Made by a program: the position numbers and the translations under genes. A stretch of DNA of 64,000 nucleotides from Terriglobia bacterium (GTDB lineage: Bacteria; Acidobacteriota; Terriglobia; JAIQFV01): NCBI GenBank assembly GCA_020072965.1, contig JAIQFY010000016.1, forward strand, positions 1 through 64,000. Direction: 5' to 3'. Under the pieces are notes generated by a model that was given only the letters and a program-made list of their open reading frames with translations, was not told where the DNA came from and did not search any database. Shown here one piece after another: positions 1 to 8,091 of this stretch (its first letter is position 1; the number at the start of each line of letters is the position of its first letter).

Positions 1-121
1 TCCGGTTCCTGTTCGGCCGAAACAACGAACCCCGATGGTCCGGAGATCTTATGCCGTTCCCAACGTGGCCCTTCAAAAGCAAGAGCACCGCTCCGGGTCG
101 CCCAGGAGAAGTTTGTCTTGA

Positions 122-510
122 CTTTTGAGTTGTCATAGATGCCACGGCGGACACGCCTATCTCACCACGGTGTTTCGGACCTATAAGTCGCCGTCGCTCG
201 AGGTGGGGGGCCCGCTGATCATATCCATGCCTTGTGTTCGCTTTCGAAGACACTTTCGGTCGCCGAACTGATCAAGGACGTCAAGAAGGCCTCCTCGAAA
301 TGGATCAAGGCGAAAGGCGGCCTCTATACCAAGTTTTATTGGCAAAGCGGGTACGGGGCGTTCTCGGTGGGTCCCTCGCAGGTGGCGGCCGTCCGACGCT
401 ATATTCGAAACCAGGAGCAACATCATCGGCGGATCACGTTTGAGCAAGAATTTCGACGAATCCTTAAGAAGCACGGGGTCAACTACGATGAACGGTATCT
501 GTGGGACTGA
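122..510 (+). pseudogene. Decayed Y1 (HUH) transposase, RAYT/IS200-like
   Basis: The frame ending at 510 encodes about the last 100 residues of a REP-associated Y1 transposase. It shows ADHIH (the HUH metal-binding histidines), an SSKWIK segment, WQSGYGAFSV, the presumed catalytic tyrosine in RRYIRNQ, and the family's usual ending YDERYLWD. The preceding part (LTTVFRTYKSPSLEVGG) lies in a different frame at about 152-208, so one base is missing in the G run at 205-210. A stop at 119-121 cuts the upstream frame, and no recognisable N-terminus precedes it. Intact members are about 140-170 residues. An internal TTG at 232 could start a 92-residue peptide, but it would lack the HUH pair. Such proteins mobilise palindromic REP units, and REP-like palindromes follow directly. 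The element is judged inactive. Confidence 0.75.
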
Positions 511-571
511 GGAGTTTCAACCAATCACGTCCCTGGTCCTCGAATGGTCTTTCCTCGCTGGCGAATTTAGA

Positions 572-657
572 GAACCCGCCTCGGCGGGTTCGGGTGGCCG
601 ATGGGGGGTGTCGCCCCAGGGCGGTGCCCTGGGCTTTTGAAGATTGCCCTTTCAGGG
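572..657. repeat. REP-like palindrome cluster
   Basis: Three palindromes lie within 90 bases: GAACCCGCC-TC-GGCGGGTTC at 572-591, CCCAGGGC...GCCCTGGG at 615-633, and GCCCTTTCAGGGC at about 645-657. The CCAGGGC/GCCCTGG unit recurs twice in the cluster near 53.6-53.8 kb. The position just after a RAYT-type transposase remnant fits a REP family once moved by that enzyme. Confidence 0.6.
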
Positions 658-732
658 CATGGGCGCCGGACCAGTCACCCGGGGTGTTGGGAATTTGATA
701 CATGTTGGCTCGGCGTTCTTGGCGCTTGCTCC

Positions 733-763
733 GCGAACCCGCCGCGCGGCGGGTTCGCTTTTT
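733..763 (+). terminator. Rho-independent terminator-like hairpin
   Basis: A perfect 26-nt palindrome (GCGAACCCGCCG, two central bases, CGGCGGGTTCGC) is followed by TTTTT on the plus strand. It could end transcription from the transposase side. The stem resembles the nearby REP palindromes, so it may be a repeat unit rather than a dedicated terminator. Confidence 0.45.
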
Positions 764-811
764 ACGCACACCCTTTCCGGAAGCACCATTTTTTCTAAGC
801 TATCTTGATCG

Positions 812-1744
812 TCACGTTGCAGAATCATCCTGGTAAGGTTTTCCAACGCCTCCCTCGAGATAGGCGCGCAAGCTGTCATTCAGATAAAAGGACCAGGAGT
901 TCGAACACACTCCAAAACACTCGAGCGGGGCGAGTCCGGCGTGGGTGAATTTCAGCCGGGAATGAGACTCATCCACGGTCTCGAATTCGAACCGGAGAGT
1001 CGTCCCGACCCAATCCCGCAGATCATTGAACCCTGATTCTTCGGGATGCTTCGAATCGATACAGTTCCATTCCACACACCGGTCCGGTTCCAGCCGCGTG
1101 ATTCTGACCACGGCGTGAAAACCTGCCTTCGGGAATCGAAACGTGGCCTTGCCTCCCGCTCGCTCCTCCATCTCGCAGTCACCCGTCCACCAGCGCCGGA
1201 TGCCTTCCGCCGTGGAGAATTGCTGATAAAGTGTCCGAGCAGGAACTGCATACTTCAGGTTCATAAAAAAGTCGGTGTTCTCTTCAGGTTTTTTTGCCGC
1301 CGTCTTCTCAAATGAGGTGGCGAGCTTGCTCACGATATCCGTCCATCCCCCCTCGTGTTGTCGAACGGCCTCAGGCGTGACAAATCTTTCGTGGGTCAAG
1401 GTGAGCTGGCAGAAGGGGTCAAGATCCTGAAGTTCGACGGTGACCAGCGTGGGCCGGTTGTCCGTTCCTTTGGAAATCCACGTGAATACCAGCTTCGAAG
1501 GGGGCTCAACCACCTGGTATTCCCCGGTGTGATCGTATTCCTTCTTGCCCTCCTTCATGACGATCCGGAACTTGCCTCCGACGCGGACATCCAGCTGCGC
1601 CTCGGCTGTTTGGATTCCGCCCGGGCACATCCATTGCGCCATGCTGTCCGGATCTGTCCAGGCCGCAAACACCTCCTCGCGCGTGGCGCGAATGAGCCTC
1701 CGGACTACGAGCCGTTTTGTGGTTTCAGGGGATGCGGTAGCCAT
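812..1744 (-). CDS. Tandem SRPBCC (AHSA1-like) protein
   Basis: This 310-residue protein has two START-like SRPBCC domains of the AHSA1 type. Domain one is about residues 10-145 (VRRLIRATREEVFAAWTDP, then MAQWMCPGG); domain two is about residues 160-305 (YAVPARTLYQQFSTAEGIRRWW). Most relatives have one domain of about 150 residues, so this is a natural fusion. The family binds hydrophobic ligands in a helix-grip cavity; the ligand cannot be read from sequence. The ATG at 1744 is chosen because AAGGAG precedes it at good spacing; a longer frame upstream overlaps the arsR gene in another frame. It follows arsR by 14 bases on the same strand, the common ArsR-SRPBCC operon arrangement, so the regulator most likely controls it. 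Confidence 0.88.
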   Translation of the reverse strand: MATASPETTKRLVVRRLIRATREEVFAAWTDPDSMAQWMCPGGIQTAEAQLDVRVGGKFRIVMKEGKKEYDHTGEYQVVEPPSKLVFTWISKGTDNRPTLVTVELQDLDPFCQLTLTHERFVTPEAVRQHEGGWTDIVSKLATSFEKTAAKKPEENTDFFMNLKYAVPARTLYQQFSTAEGIRRWWTGDCEMEERAGGKATFRFPKAGFHAVVRITRLEPDRCVEWNCIDSKHPEESGFNDLRDWVGTTLRFEFETVDESHSRLKFTHAGLAPLECFGVCSNSWSFYLNDSLRAYLEGGVGKPYQDDSAT

Positions 1745-1758
1745 AATATTCTCCTTGA

Positions 1759-2100
1759 TCAGTGAGTGTGCCGCTTCTTTTGAGCAAGGTGCTCTTCCAG
1801 CGCATCCAGCCGGATTTCCCAGAACCTGCGGTAATGGTCCAGCCACGCGGTGGCTTGTCGCAGCGGCTTGGCGACGAGCCGGCAATGGTGCACCCGGCCT
1901 TGAACCTTGCGTCTCACGAGGCCCGCTCGTTCCAGCACCATGAGGTGTTTCGAAACGGCGTTCAGCGACACCGGAAATGAGCGCGCAATCTCGGTCACCG
2001 TGGCGGGCCCCTGCCTGAGGCTTTTCAGGATGGCGCGGCGCGTGGGATCGGCCACGGCGGAGAAGACACGATCCAGAGTCGTGTTTCTATATTCAACCAT
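1759..2100 (-). CDS. ArsR-family winged-helix repressor
   Basis: The 113-residue protein opens with MVEYRNTTLDRVFSAVADP and TRRAILKSL, followed by the recognition helix region VSLNAVSKHLMVLERAGLV, all typical of ArsR repressors that precede SRPBCC genes. No metal-binding cysteine pair is visible, so it probably responds to something other than a metal. The ATG at 2100 fits the family N-terminus; a 27-residue extension exists but looks non-coding. No Shine-Dalgarno sequence precedes this ATG. Instead the codon sits in the middle of a perfect palindrome (2087-2114), so the mRNA may be leaderless or very short-leadered, with direct autorepression. The SRPBCC gene follows by 14 bases. Confidence 0.88.
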   Translation of the reverse strand: MVEYRNTTLDRVFSAVADPTRRAILKSLRQGPATVTEIARSFPVSLNAVSKHLMVLERAGLVRRKVQGRVHHCRLVAKPLRQATAWLDHYRRFWEIRLDALEEHLAQKKRHTH

Positions 2101-2114
2101 ATGGTTGAATATAG
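2087..2114. promoter_or_regulatory. Perfect 28-bp palindrome, likely ArsR operator
   Basis: The half-site CTATATTCAACCAT is followed immediately by its exact reverse complement. The arsR start codon (2098-2100, minus strand) is inside it. A perfect palindrome of this length at the start of an ArsR-family gene is best explained as the repressor's own operator. Confidence 0.75.
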
Positions 2115-2141
2115 ACGCCCCGGCACGTCTTGTCAACTGTT

Positions 2142-2157
2142 TTTCAAATGGTTGAAA
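2142..2157. promoter_or_regulatory. Second, weaker ArsR-like site
   Basis: TTTCAA and TTGAAA flank ATGG. The TTCAA/TTGAA arms echo the main operator about 40 bases away. It may be an auxiliary binding site or the -35 side of the arsR promoter region. Confidence 0.35.
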
Positions 2158-2271
2158 GTGTAGGAAGGGCGAAGGGCGCACAGAGTCCGATTTGGCGGAG
2201 GCGATGGGCGCAATCCCTGTGCAAGCTTGAGTTCCCCGAGCGTCCTACGCTCATGGTATACTCCGCCTCCT

Positions 2272-3168
2272 ATGACACTAGACGACTATCGGCGTTTCTA
2301 CGCCGAGGAAATCCGTTTTGCAGCCAATGTCAATTCGCCTGCGCTCGTCGAGGCTTTTGCCCGTGTGCCGCGTGAAAAATTTCTTGGCCCCGGGCCCTGG
2401 CAGATCGCGTTCCCCGACCTGGCGCGAGGCGGAGCCGTCCACACGACCATCGACGACCCTCGCCATCTTTATCACAATGTATTGATCTCCCTCGACGCGG
2501 CGCGCAACCTAAGCAACGGACAACCCGGCTCGCTGGCGCACTGGATCAATGCCCTCAACCTGAAGGCAGGGGATCGCGTCTTTCACATGGGCTGTGGCGT
2601 CGGCTATTACACGGCAATCATGGCCGAAGTGGTGGGAGCGGGCGGCAGTGTCGTGGCTATTGAGGTGGACGCCGGCCTGGCGGCTCGCGCCAGGGAAAAC
2701 CTGGCTGACTATCCCAATGTGACGGTGCACGCCGGGGACGGCGCAACCCTCGACCCAGGCCCCTGCGACGCCATGCTGATTAATGCCGGAGTGACACACC
2801 CACATCCACCCTGGCTTGAGCGGTTACGCCCGGGCGGTCGCATGATCCTCCCCATCACGGTCGCGCGGGGCACCACGGGGCTAGGCCAGGGCATCATGGC
2901 AAAGATCGTCCGCGAGCGCGGCGGCTACACCGCCGATATTGTCACCTTTGTGGCAATCTATTCCTGCTCGAGCGTGCGCGAGCCGGAGTTGGAACCGGTT
3001 TTAGGAAAGGCGATCGCCACGGGAGCCCTGATGAAATTGAAGTCGGTCCGGCGGGATCCTCACGAGCCGACAGAGACGTGCGTGGTCCATGCCCGTGAGG
3101 TGTGCCTCAGTAGCGCTGAAGTGGCGACAGGGCTCGAGGCCGTAGCGCCCGCGGAGGCAGTGGAATAA
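2272..3168 (+). CDS. Protein-L-isoaspartate O-methyltransferase-like protein
   Basis: The 298-residue protein contains the PCMT-type N-terminal helix region (VNSPALVEAFARVPREKF) and an S-adenosylmethionine site, VFHMGCGVGYYTA, at about residues 105-117. This is followed by an acidic strand end (VAIEVDAG) and a G-D pair (HAGDGATL). The family methylates isoaspartyl residues in damaged proteins in the cytoplasm. Compared with PCMT of about 210 residues it has a C-terminal extension of about 80 residues, so a related methyltransferase with another substrate is possible. The ATG at 2272 is chosen because the upstream part of the frame is low-quality sequence. It is divergent from arsR with a 170-base spacer. 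Confidence 0.75.
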   Translation: MTLDDYRRFYAEEIRFAANVNSPALVEAFARVPREKFLGPGPWQIAFPDLARGGAVHTTIDDPRHLYHNVLISLDAARNLSNGQPGSLAHWINALNLKAGDRVFHMGCGVGYYTAIMAEVVGAGGSVVAIEVDAGLAARARENLADYPNVTVHAGDGATLDPGPCDAMLINAGVTHPHPPWLERLRPGGRMILPITVARGTTGLGQGIMAKIVRERGGYTADIVTFVAIYSCSSVREPELEPVLGKAIATGALMKLKSVRRDPHEPTETCVVHAREVCLSSAEVATGLEAVAPAEAVE

Positions 3169-3170
3169 CA

Positions 3171-3222
3171 ATTATTGAGGATGATGAATTACAGGGACGC
3201 ATGACAGAATCTGGCGAAGAGG
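3171..3222. repeat. Interspersed repeat, copy 1
   Basis: A stretch beginning ATTATTGAGGATGATGAATT and continuing through GACGCATGACAG to GCGAAG is repeated with few changes at 46197-46248. It lies directly after the methyltransferase stop. Confidence 0.6.
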
Positions 3223-3240
3223 AGGCCATTGCTGATGTGC

Positions 3241-3713
3241 GGCTCTGCCGCTCACTATTGCGGAAAGGCTCCGCCTTTCCAGCTCACCCAAGCCCTTTCA
3301 TCCCCGTTTGAGTCGCTAAAGCCCGCCGTCCCGCCTCGCGCATACGCGTCAACCTAAAGAGGATTGATTTTAAAGGGGGAGGGGGACGGTTCTGTCGAAT
3401 CCCCCCAGCGGAAGCTGGGGGAAAGTTCAAGTACAGCCCACAAACACAGGCTCCAAAAATATACTACCCCCCCCTCATCCCGCTTCGCGGGATGAGGGGG
3501 GAGATAATGAAAATGGGATCGCTGCTGTAGGCTGTAGCTGAATCATCCCCCGGCTTCCGCCGGGGGAATTATGGACCGCTCGTTACATCGATCTTAGGTT
3601 GACGCGTATGCGCCTCGCGGGACGGCGGGCTTTAGCGATGCATCGAATAAAGAGAATGAAGGCTCAGCACGGTAAGCCAGAGGCTCACTGCAATAGTGGG
3701 CGGCAGAGCCGCG
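3241..3713. repeat. Outer inverted repeat around element copy 1
   Basis: The segment GCGGCTCTGCCGCTCACTAT near 3241 is matched, inverted, by ATAGTGGGCGGCAGAGCCGC near 3694-3713 with one mismatch. These arms enclose the 322-bp inverted-repeat element, so the structure is nested. No protein-coding gene is credible in 3169-3868. Confidence 0.5.
3315..3636 (+). mobile_element. MITE-like element, copy 1
   Basis: The element has 43-bp inverted ends (3315-3357 and 3594-3636). They start GCTAAAGCCCGCCGTCCCGC and end CGCATACGCGTCAACCTAA, matching except for four central bases. The interior holds no gene but has three strong hairpins: CCCCCAGC...GCTGGGGG, CATCCCGC...GCGGGATG and CCCCCGGC...GCCGGGGG. 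Two more copies lie at 12576-12870 (inverted) and 39296-39598. Multiple copies, terminal inverted repeats and no coding capacity suggest a non-autonomous transposable element. No clear target duplication was seen. Confidence 0.7.
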
Positions 3714-3868
3714 AGTCAAAATCCTTCCCAAGTTTGGACTCTTTGCTGTCACTATATTCTCTCATTCTCATTAATTCCCGCTGACTCGCATGGAGCTTTC
3801 ACTTTTGGAAGGACTATCGCGATCTTCGTCCTAGTTCTTGGCTTTGAGACATCAGCCACACTCGCTCT

Positions 3869-4831
3869 TCATTTTCGGCCGCTCTCGCCCGACCCCGCTG
3901 TCGTGACCGGCAATTCCGTGCGCGCGCTCCAATCCTCAAATGATCCGTCATAAAGACTGGGCTCGTATCCCAGGTATCTCGCTACAAAATAAACCACCGT
4001 GGCCTGCTGTCCAATGTGGCAGTAGGAAACAATGTGACTGTCCGGTTTGATGTTAGCGGCCAGGAATGCTGCCCGGAGCTCATCCGGCGTCTTGAGTTTG
4101 TTGGAGTCATCCAAGAGGCTTGAATACGGGACATTCATTGCGCCGGGGATATGACCGGCCCGCCTGATTTTGCCCGCACTGGTTCCGGAATAGTACTCCG
4201 GCGCTCTTGCATCGATGATCGCCACTGAGTGGTTATTCAGATTGGAGCTTACCCAGGCGGCGTCGACGACCACAGAGGGCCTGGGATGGGGGGTCAGCGA
4301 GCCTTGCTGGACCTTGGGGAGCTCTTTGGTGACAGGATGACCTTCGGCGCGCCAGACCGGGAGCCCGCCATCCAGAATCGAGGTCCGATCGCCCAACCCT
4401 AAATAATCGAGTGTAAAAAACACCCTCGTGGTGGGCGACACCCAGTCGGTACCATAGTAAAGAACAATCCGCGAATTGTTGGAGATTCCGAGTCCTTCCA
4501 GCGTTGATTTAAGCTCATCAACCTTTGGAAGCTCGAGCGTGAGGCCCTTCCCGGAGGGGGTTGAAATGTCCATTAAAGAAAGGAATCGCGCGCCTGCTAT
4601 GTGGCCGGCTTCATAACCCTCTTTCGGGCCGATTTGGATGAGCACCAGGGACGGATCTTTTAAATGGTCTGCCAGCCAGGTCGTTGAGACCAGAAGAGAG
4701 CTTCTGTCGGAGGATTCTCTTGAGGATCCTCCTTCATTATTCATGGTGACCGGGGTAGCCGGATCACATTGAGCGAATCCTCTGATCATCCCCATGCTCA
4801 GTAATGTAAAAAACAAGATCGCTTTTCTCAT
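3869..4831 (-). CDS. Exported sulfurtransferase, two rhodanese domains
   Basis: This 320-residue protein resembles thiosulfate/3-mercaptopyruvate sulfurtransferases, which move a sulfane sulfur to a thiophilic acceptor. The N-terminal rhodanese domain (VSTTWLADHLKDPSLVLIQ onward) is the usual inactive one. The C-terminal domain has the active loop SYCHIGQQAT, with the catalytic cysteine at about residue 271. An N-terminal hydrophobic signal (MRKAILFFTLLSMGMIRGFA) implies export to the periplasm. The cleavage point leaves Q-C, but the lipobox is poor, so a lipoprotein is less likely. The ATG at 4831 has AAGGAG eight bases upstream. The next gene upstream on this strand, an ADOP, is transcribed the same way. 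Confidence 0.9.
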   Translation of the reverse strand: MRKAILFFTLLSMGMIRGFAQCDPATPVTMNNEGGSSRESSDRSSLLVSTTWLADHLKDPSLVLIQIGPKEGYEAGHIAGARFLSLMDISTPSGKGLTLELPKVDELKSTLEGLGISNNSRIVLYYGTDWVSPTTRVFFTLDYLGLGDRTSILDGGLPVWRAEGHPVTKELPKVQQGSLTPHPRPSVVVDAAWVSSNLNNHSVAIIDARAPEYYSGTSAGKIRRAGHIPGAMNVPYSSLLDDSNKLKTPDELRAAFLAANIKPDSHIVSYCHIGQQATVVYFVARYLGYEPSLYDGSFEDWSARTELPVTTAGSGESGRK

Positions 4832-4917
4832 GCCATTTCTCCTTGGCAACCCTGGTAAGTAATATCCCGGTCCGGTCATCCGATGGAAAATTTCCCCAGC
4901 AATTACTCTGAATCTTT

Positions 4918-7575
4918 TTATTCATAATGAAGTGCCACCAGGGGATCGACCCGAGTCGCCCGGCGTGCCGGCAGATAACACGCGACCAGAGCTGCGATCA
5001 CCAATAAAGCGGCGGCTGCAACGAAGGTCAGAGGATCTGTGGGAGTCACTTCAAAGAGCAACGATCTGAGAAGGTCAGTCAAAGCCAAGGCCCCCACCAG
5101 TCCCATTCCTACGCCCAGCATAACCACCCAAAAGCCCTGGCCGACCACCATTCTGAGCACATCGGAGGTCTTTGCCCCCAGGGCCATGCGGATGCCGATT
5201 TCATGGACGCGCTGGCTGACCGTAAGGGCCAGGATGCCCCCAATGCCGCCTCCTGCGATCACAAGGGCCAGGGCGGCAAACAGACCGAGAAGATTCGTCA
5301 TCACCCGCGGTGAGGCCAGGGTGTCACTGCGTGCTTGCTCCAGCGTCATCACATTGGTGATGGCCGTCTCGGGGTCGAGTACGTGAATCGTCCGGCGCAG
5401 CTGGGCCGCAAGATTCATCGGATCGCCGTTGGCCCGCACGATCAAACTGCCGACTGCGGGATTCTGAGCCATTGGAAGGTAAAGCTCATCGGCCGCTTCT
5501 TTATTGAGCCCGAACTCCTTCACGTCTCCCACCACACCGATGATATTCATCCAGGTTTTTCCCTTGTCGAAAGAAATCCGTTTGTCGAGGGGGTCTCCGT
5601 CTCTCCAGTGATGATGGGCCAGGGACTGGTTGATGACCGCTACCGCCGGGGCTTTCTCACTGTCCGTTTCCGCAATCGCTCTCCCTTTGACCAGCGGGAT
5701 GCCGAGGGTTTTGAAGTAGTCCGGGGTGACGGCACGGATGGCGGACACGGGATTAACTTCCTCCTGCAGGGAGGGACTTCCCTCCACCAGGAATCGATTT
5801 GATCCCGGACCCCGCGCCAGGATGCCGTCGGGGTCCATGGGAAATCCTGATGAGACCGCAACGGACACCATCCCCGGCTGGGTCTGCACCTTCTGGAGAA
5901 GTCGCCGGGCGTAATCAAGGTACTGCTCCGGTTTCTGGTACTTCGACCAGTTCAGGTTGAACCCCAGGCTCAGCACATTTTGGGGGACGAAGCCCGGATC
6001 CACTCTTTGGAGCTTCATTAAGCTTCGCATCAGGAGCCCTGCGCCCACGAGTAACATAATCGAGAAGGCCACCTGTAAAACAATCAGCACACTCCGCGCC
6101 CGCTTTCGACCCCTCCCCCCGGTCGACTGACTGCTCCCTTCTTTCAATCTCGATGCAATGTCGTCCCGCGAGGAAAACGCCGAGACAGAACCAAAAAAGA
6201 CGCTGGTACCGAAGGCCGCCAGCATGGTGAAGAGCAGGACCGGGCCATCGATGCGGATCTCGCGGGCTCGCGGAGTCAGCCGGGCCGCAAACTCCACCAG
6301 GAGTTTGAGGCTTCCGCTGGCCATCAGCAATCCCAGGCCGGCAGCCAGCAGGCCGATGAGTGAACTCTCGGTGACCAGTTGGCGCAGCAGCCGGCTCATG
6401 TTGGCTCCCAGCGCGGAACGAACCACCAGTTCACGCTCCCGCTTCGCCATGCGGGCGAGCGTCATGTTGGCGACGTTGGCGCACGCGATGAGGAGGACGA
6501 AACCCGCCGCGCCGAGCAGGACCAGCAGCGTCGGCCGGGCCTGATGAGTCAGTTCTTCTCGCAACGAGGAGGTGATCGAGGTATAGCCCGAGTTGGCGGG
6601 ATAAAATTCGGGGTATGCTTTTCCCAGCCGCGACGCGATCGATGCCACGTCGGCGCGGGACTGGTCCAAGCTGACCCCCGGCTTCAGCCGCCCAAAGACC
6701 CGCATCATGCGCTGGTCCCGGTGCTCGGTCATGGCCGGTGATGAGCGATACGGGCACGCGGAGGTCGGCATGTACACATCATTCTCGTTGGGATATTGGG
6801 GGACCGGCGGCAAGACCCCCACAACCGTGTGGACTCTGTCGTTCATCTCGAACGTCTTTCCAACGATATCGGGATCCCCACCCAGGAACCGCTGCCAGTA
6901 CTCATAGCTGAGCACCAGGACGGCGGGCGCGCCGTGCTCTTCATCGGAATCCCGAAAGGTTCTCCCAAGGGTCGGCCGGACTCCAAAGAGATCGAAAAAG
7001 CCCGCGGACACCACCCCCGTTCGGACTCTTCGCGCCTCTCCGTGACCCAGCAGGGTGAAGGTCATGCTGTGATACTCCACGAGTCCACTCAGGGTGCTGT
7101 TTTGGTCGCGGTAGTCCTTGACCTCGGCAACTGAAAACGGGACGTTCGAATCTCCGAGCTTGGGGGCCTCCTGCTGGATCATGACCAGCTGGTTCCCCTG
7201 GGAATACGGCAATGGCTTCAGGAGAATGGCGTGGATGACGCTGTAGATGGCGGTGTTGGCGCCGATGCCGAGGGCCAGGGTGGCGACCGCGACCAGGGTG
7301 AATCCGGGGTTGCTCCGCATCATCCGAAACGCGTATTTCACATCCTGTCGCAACATGGAGAGATGCTCCCGCGGCGCCGTCGTAAAGATTCCCACAAGGG
7401 TCTCCCACCACAGCCGAGCCAGCCCCATCACCCCTCCTTCGCGGTCCACATCATGGCGTTGCTCACAAAAGACGGCCTCCATCTCCCCTCCAAAGTTTTC
7501 CCGAAAATCCATGGGGAAGACACGGAGCAACATGCGAAAAGCACGTTGGGAGAACGATTGATCTTTCGGGCTCAT
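4918..7575 (-). CDS. ADOP-type MacB/FtsX permease 1
   Basis: The 885-residue protein has a short cytoplasmic N-terminal region (about residues 1-70). Two units follow, each made of a MacB-like periplasmic core and FtsX-type membrane helices. The first transmembrane segment carries the family signature [15 protein letters not shown], the FtsX part begins near VLLGAAGFVLLIACANVANM, and the C-terminus RRATRVDPLVALHYE is typical. ADOPs lack an adjacent ATPase; family knowledge suggests efflux or envelope work, with substrate unknown. GGGAG is too close to the ATG at 7581 but well spaced for the ATG at 7575, so the latter is preferred. padR lies nine bases upstream of the longer start, forming a padR-ADOP operon. 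Confidence 0.9.
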   Translation of the reverse strand: MSPKDQSFSQRAFRMLLRVFPMDFRENFGGEMEAVFCEQRHDVDREGGVMGLARLWWETLVGIFTTAPREHLSMLRQDVKYAFRMMRSNPGFTLVAVATLALGIGANTAIYSVIHAILLKPLPYSQGNQLVMIQQEAPKLGDSNVPFSVAEVKDYRDQNSTLSGLVEYHSMTFTLLGHGEARRVRTGVVSAGFFDLFGVRPTLGRTFRDSDEEHGAPAVLVLSYEYWQRFLGGDPDIVGKTFEMNDRVHTVVGVLPPVPQYPNENDVYMPTSACPYRSSPAMTEHRDQRMMRVFGRLKPGVSLDQSRADVASIASRLGKAYPEFYPANSGYTSITSSLREELTHQARPTLLVLLGAAGFVLLIACANVANMTLARMAKRERELVVRSALGANMSRLLRQLVTESSLIGLLAAGLGLLMASGSLKLLVEFAARLTPRAREIRIDGPVLLFTMLAAFGTSVFFGSVSAFSSRDDIASRLKEGSSQSTGGRGRKRARSVLIVLQVAFSIMLLVGAGLLMRSLMKLQRVDPGFVPQNVLSLGFNLNWSKYQKPEQYLDYARRLLQKVQTQPGMVSVAVSSGFPMDPDGILARGPGSNRFLVEGSPSLQEEVNPVSAIRAVTPDYFKTLGIPLVKGRAIAETDSEKAPAVAVINQSLAHHHWRDGDPLDKRISFDKGKTWMNIIGVVGDVKEFGLNKEAADELYLPMAQNPAVGSLIVRANGDPMNLAAQLRRTIHVLDPETAITNVMTLEQARSDTLASPRVMTNLLGLFAALALVIAGGGIGGILALTVSQRVHEIGIRMALGAKTSDVLRMVVGQGFWVVMLGVGMGLVGALALTDLLRSLLFEVTPTDPLTFVAAAALLVIAALVACYLPARRATRVDPLVALHYE

Positions 7576-7590
7576 ATCCATGCTCCCTTC

Positions 7591-7959
7591 TTAGGCAGGT
7601 TTCGGCTTCTTCAACAGGTGTCTTACGCGGGCCATCATGATCAGTTTTTCCATCCGCTCCGCCTCGGAGATCGCGACCTGGCGTCCCCAGTCGGTCAGCT
7701 GGTAATAGCGGCGGCGGGCGTCGTCGTGTTCGCGCGCCGGCCGGCGCCGGCACTCCAGGACCATTCCCTCGGCGAGCAGGCGCTTGATGATCCCGTACAG
7801 TGTTCCGGTACTGAGTTTGACTTCGCCGTGGGTCTGTTCGGCCACGTCCTTCAGGATGGCATAGCCGTGCTTCTCCCCGTCAGCCAGCGACAGCAGCACC
7901 TGAAACATGGCCGCCGTCAAAGGCGAGGGCACCTCGATCGTTTCATCTTTCGGGTTCAT
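7591..7959 (-). CDS. PadR-family regulator 1
   Basis: The 122-residue winged-helix protein has the PadR pattern: MFQVLLSLADGEKHGYAILKDVAEQT, then STGTLYGIIKRLLAEGMV, then RRRYYQLTDWGRQVA. PadR proteins are usually repressors released by small ligands. It begins an operon with ADOP 1, just downstream. A consensus-like promoter lies upstream (8004-8033), overlapped by inverted ACTAT/ATAGT and TATGTCG/CGACATA motifs that are good candidates for its own operator. It differs in sequence and length from the two shorter PadR proteins later in the window. Confidence 0.9.
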   Translation of the reverse strand: MNPKDETIEVPSPLTAAMFQVLLSLADGEKHGYAILKDVAEQTHGEVKLSTGTLYGIIKRLLAEGMVLECRRRPAREHDDARRRYYQLTDWGRQVAISEAERMEKLIMMARVRHLLKKPKPA

Positions 7960-8003
7960 AGACCCTTCTCTCCGGACATCATGGAATTATTATGTCGCCG
8001 CGC

Positions 8004-8033
8004 ACTATATCGACTGACGACATAGTATGTCAA
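8004..8033 (-). promoter_or_regulatory. padR promoter with overlapping inverted repeats
   Basis: On the minus strand TTGACA (8028-8033) and TATAGT (8004-8009) are separated by 18 bases, about 45 bases before the padR start. Inverted ACTAT...ATAGT and TATGTCG...CGACATA pairs overlap the core promoter, as expected for autorepression. Confidence 0.65.
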
Positions 8034-8091
8034 GAGAATAATGCAGGACAGGGTTGCAGGGGAGTTCAGTGACCCGGCCTGTCCCGAGGGG

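Noticed and set aside
7231-8025. 264-residue plus-strand open frame across the padR-ADOP 1 junction
   Set aside because: It is antisense to two well-supported genes and spans their promoter.
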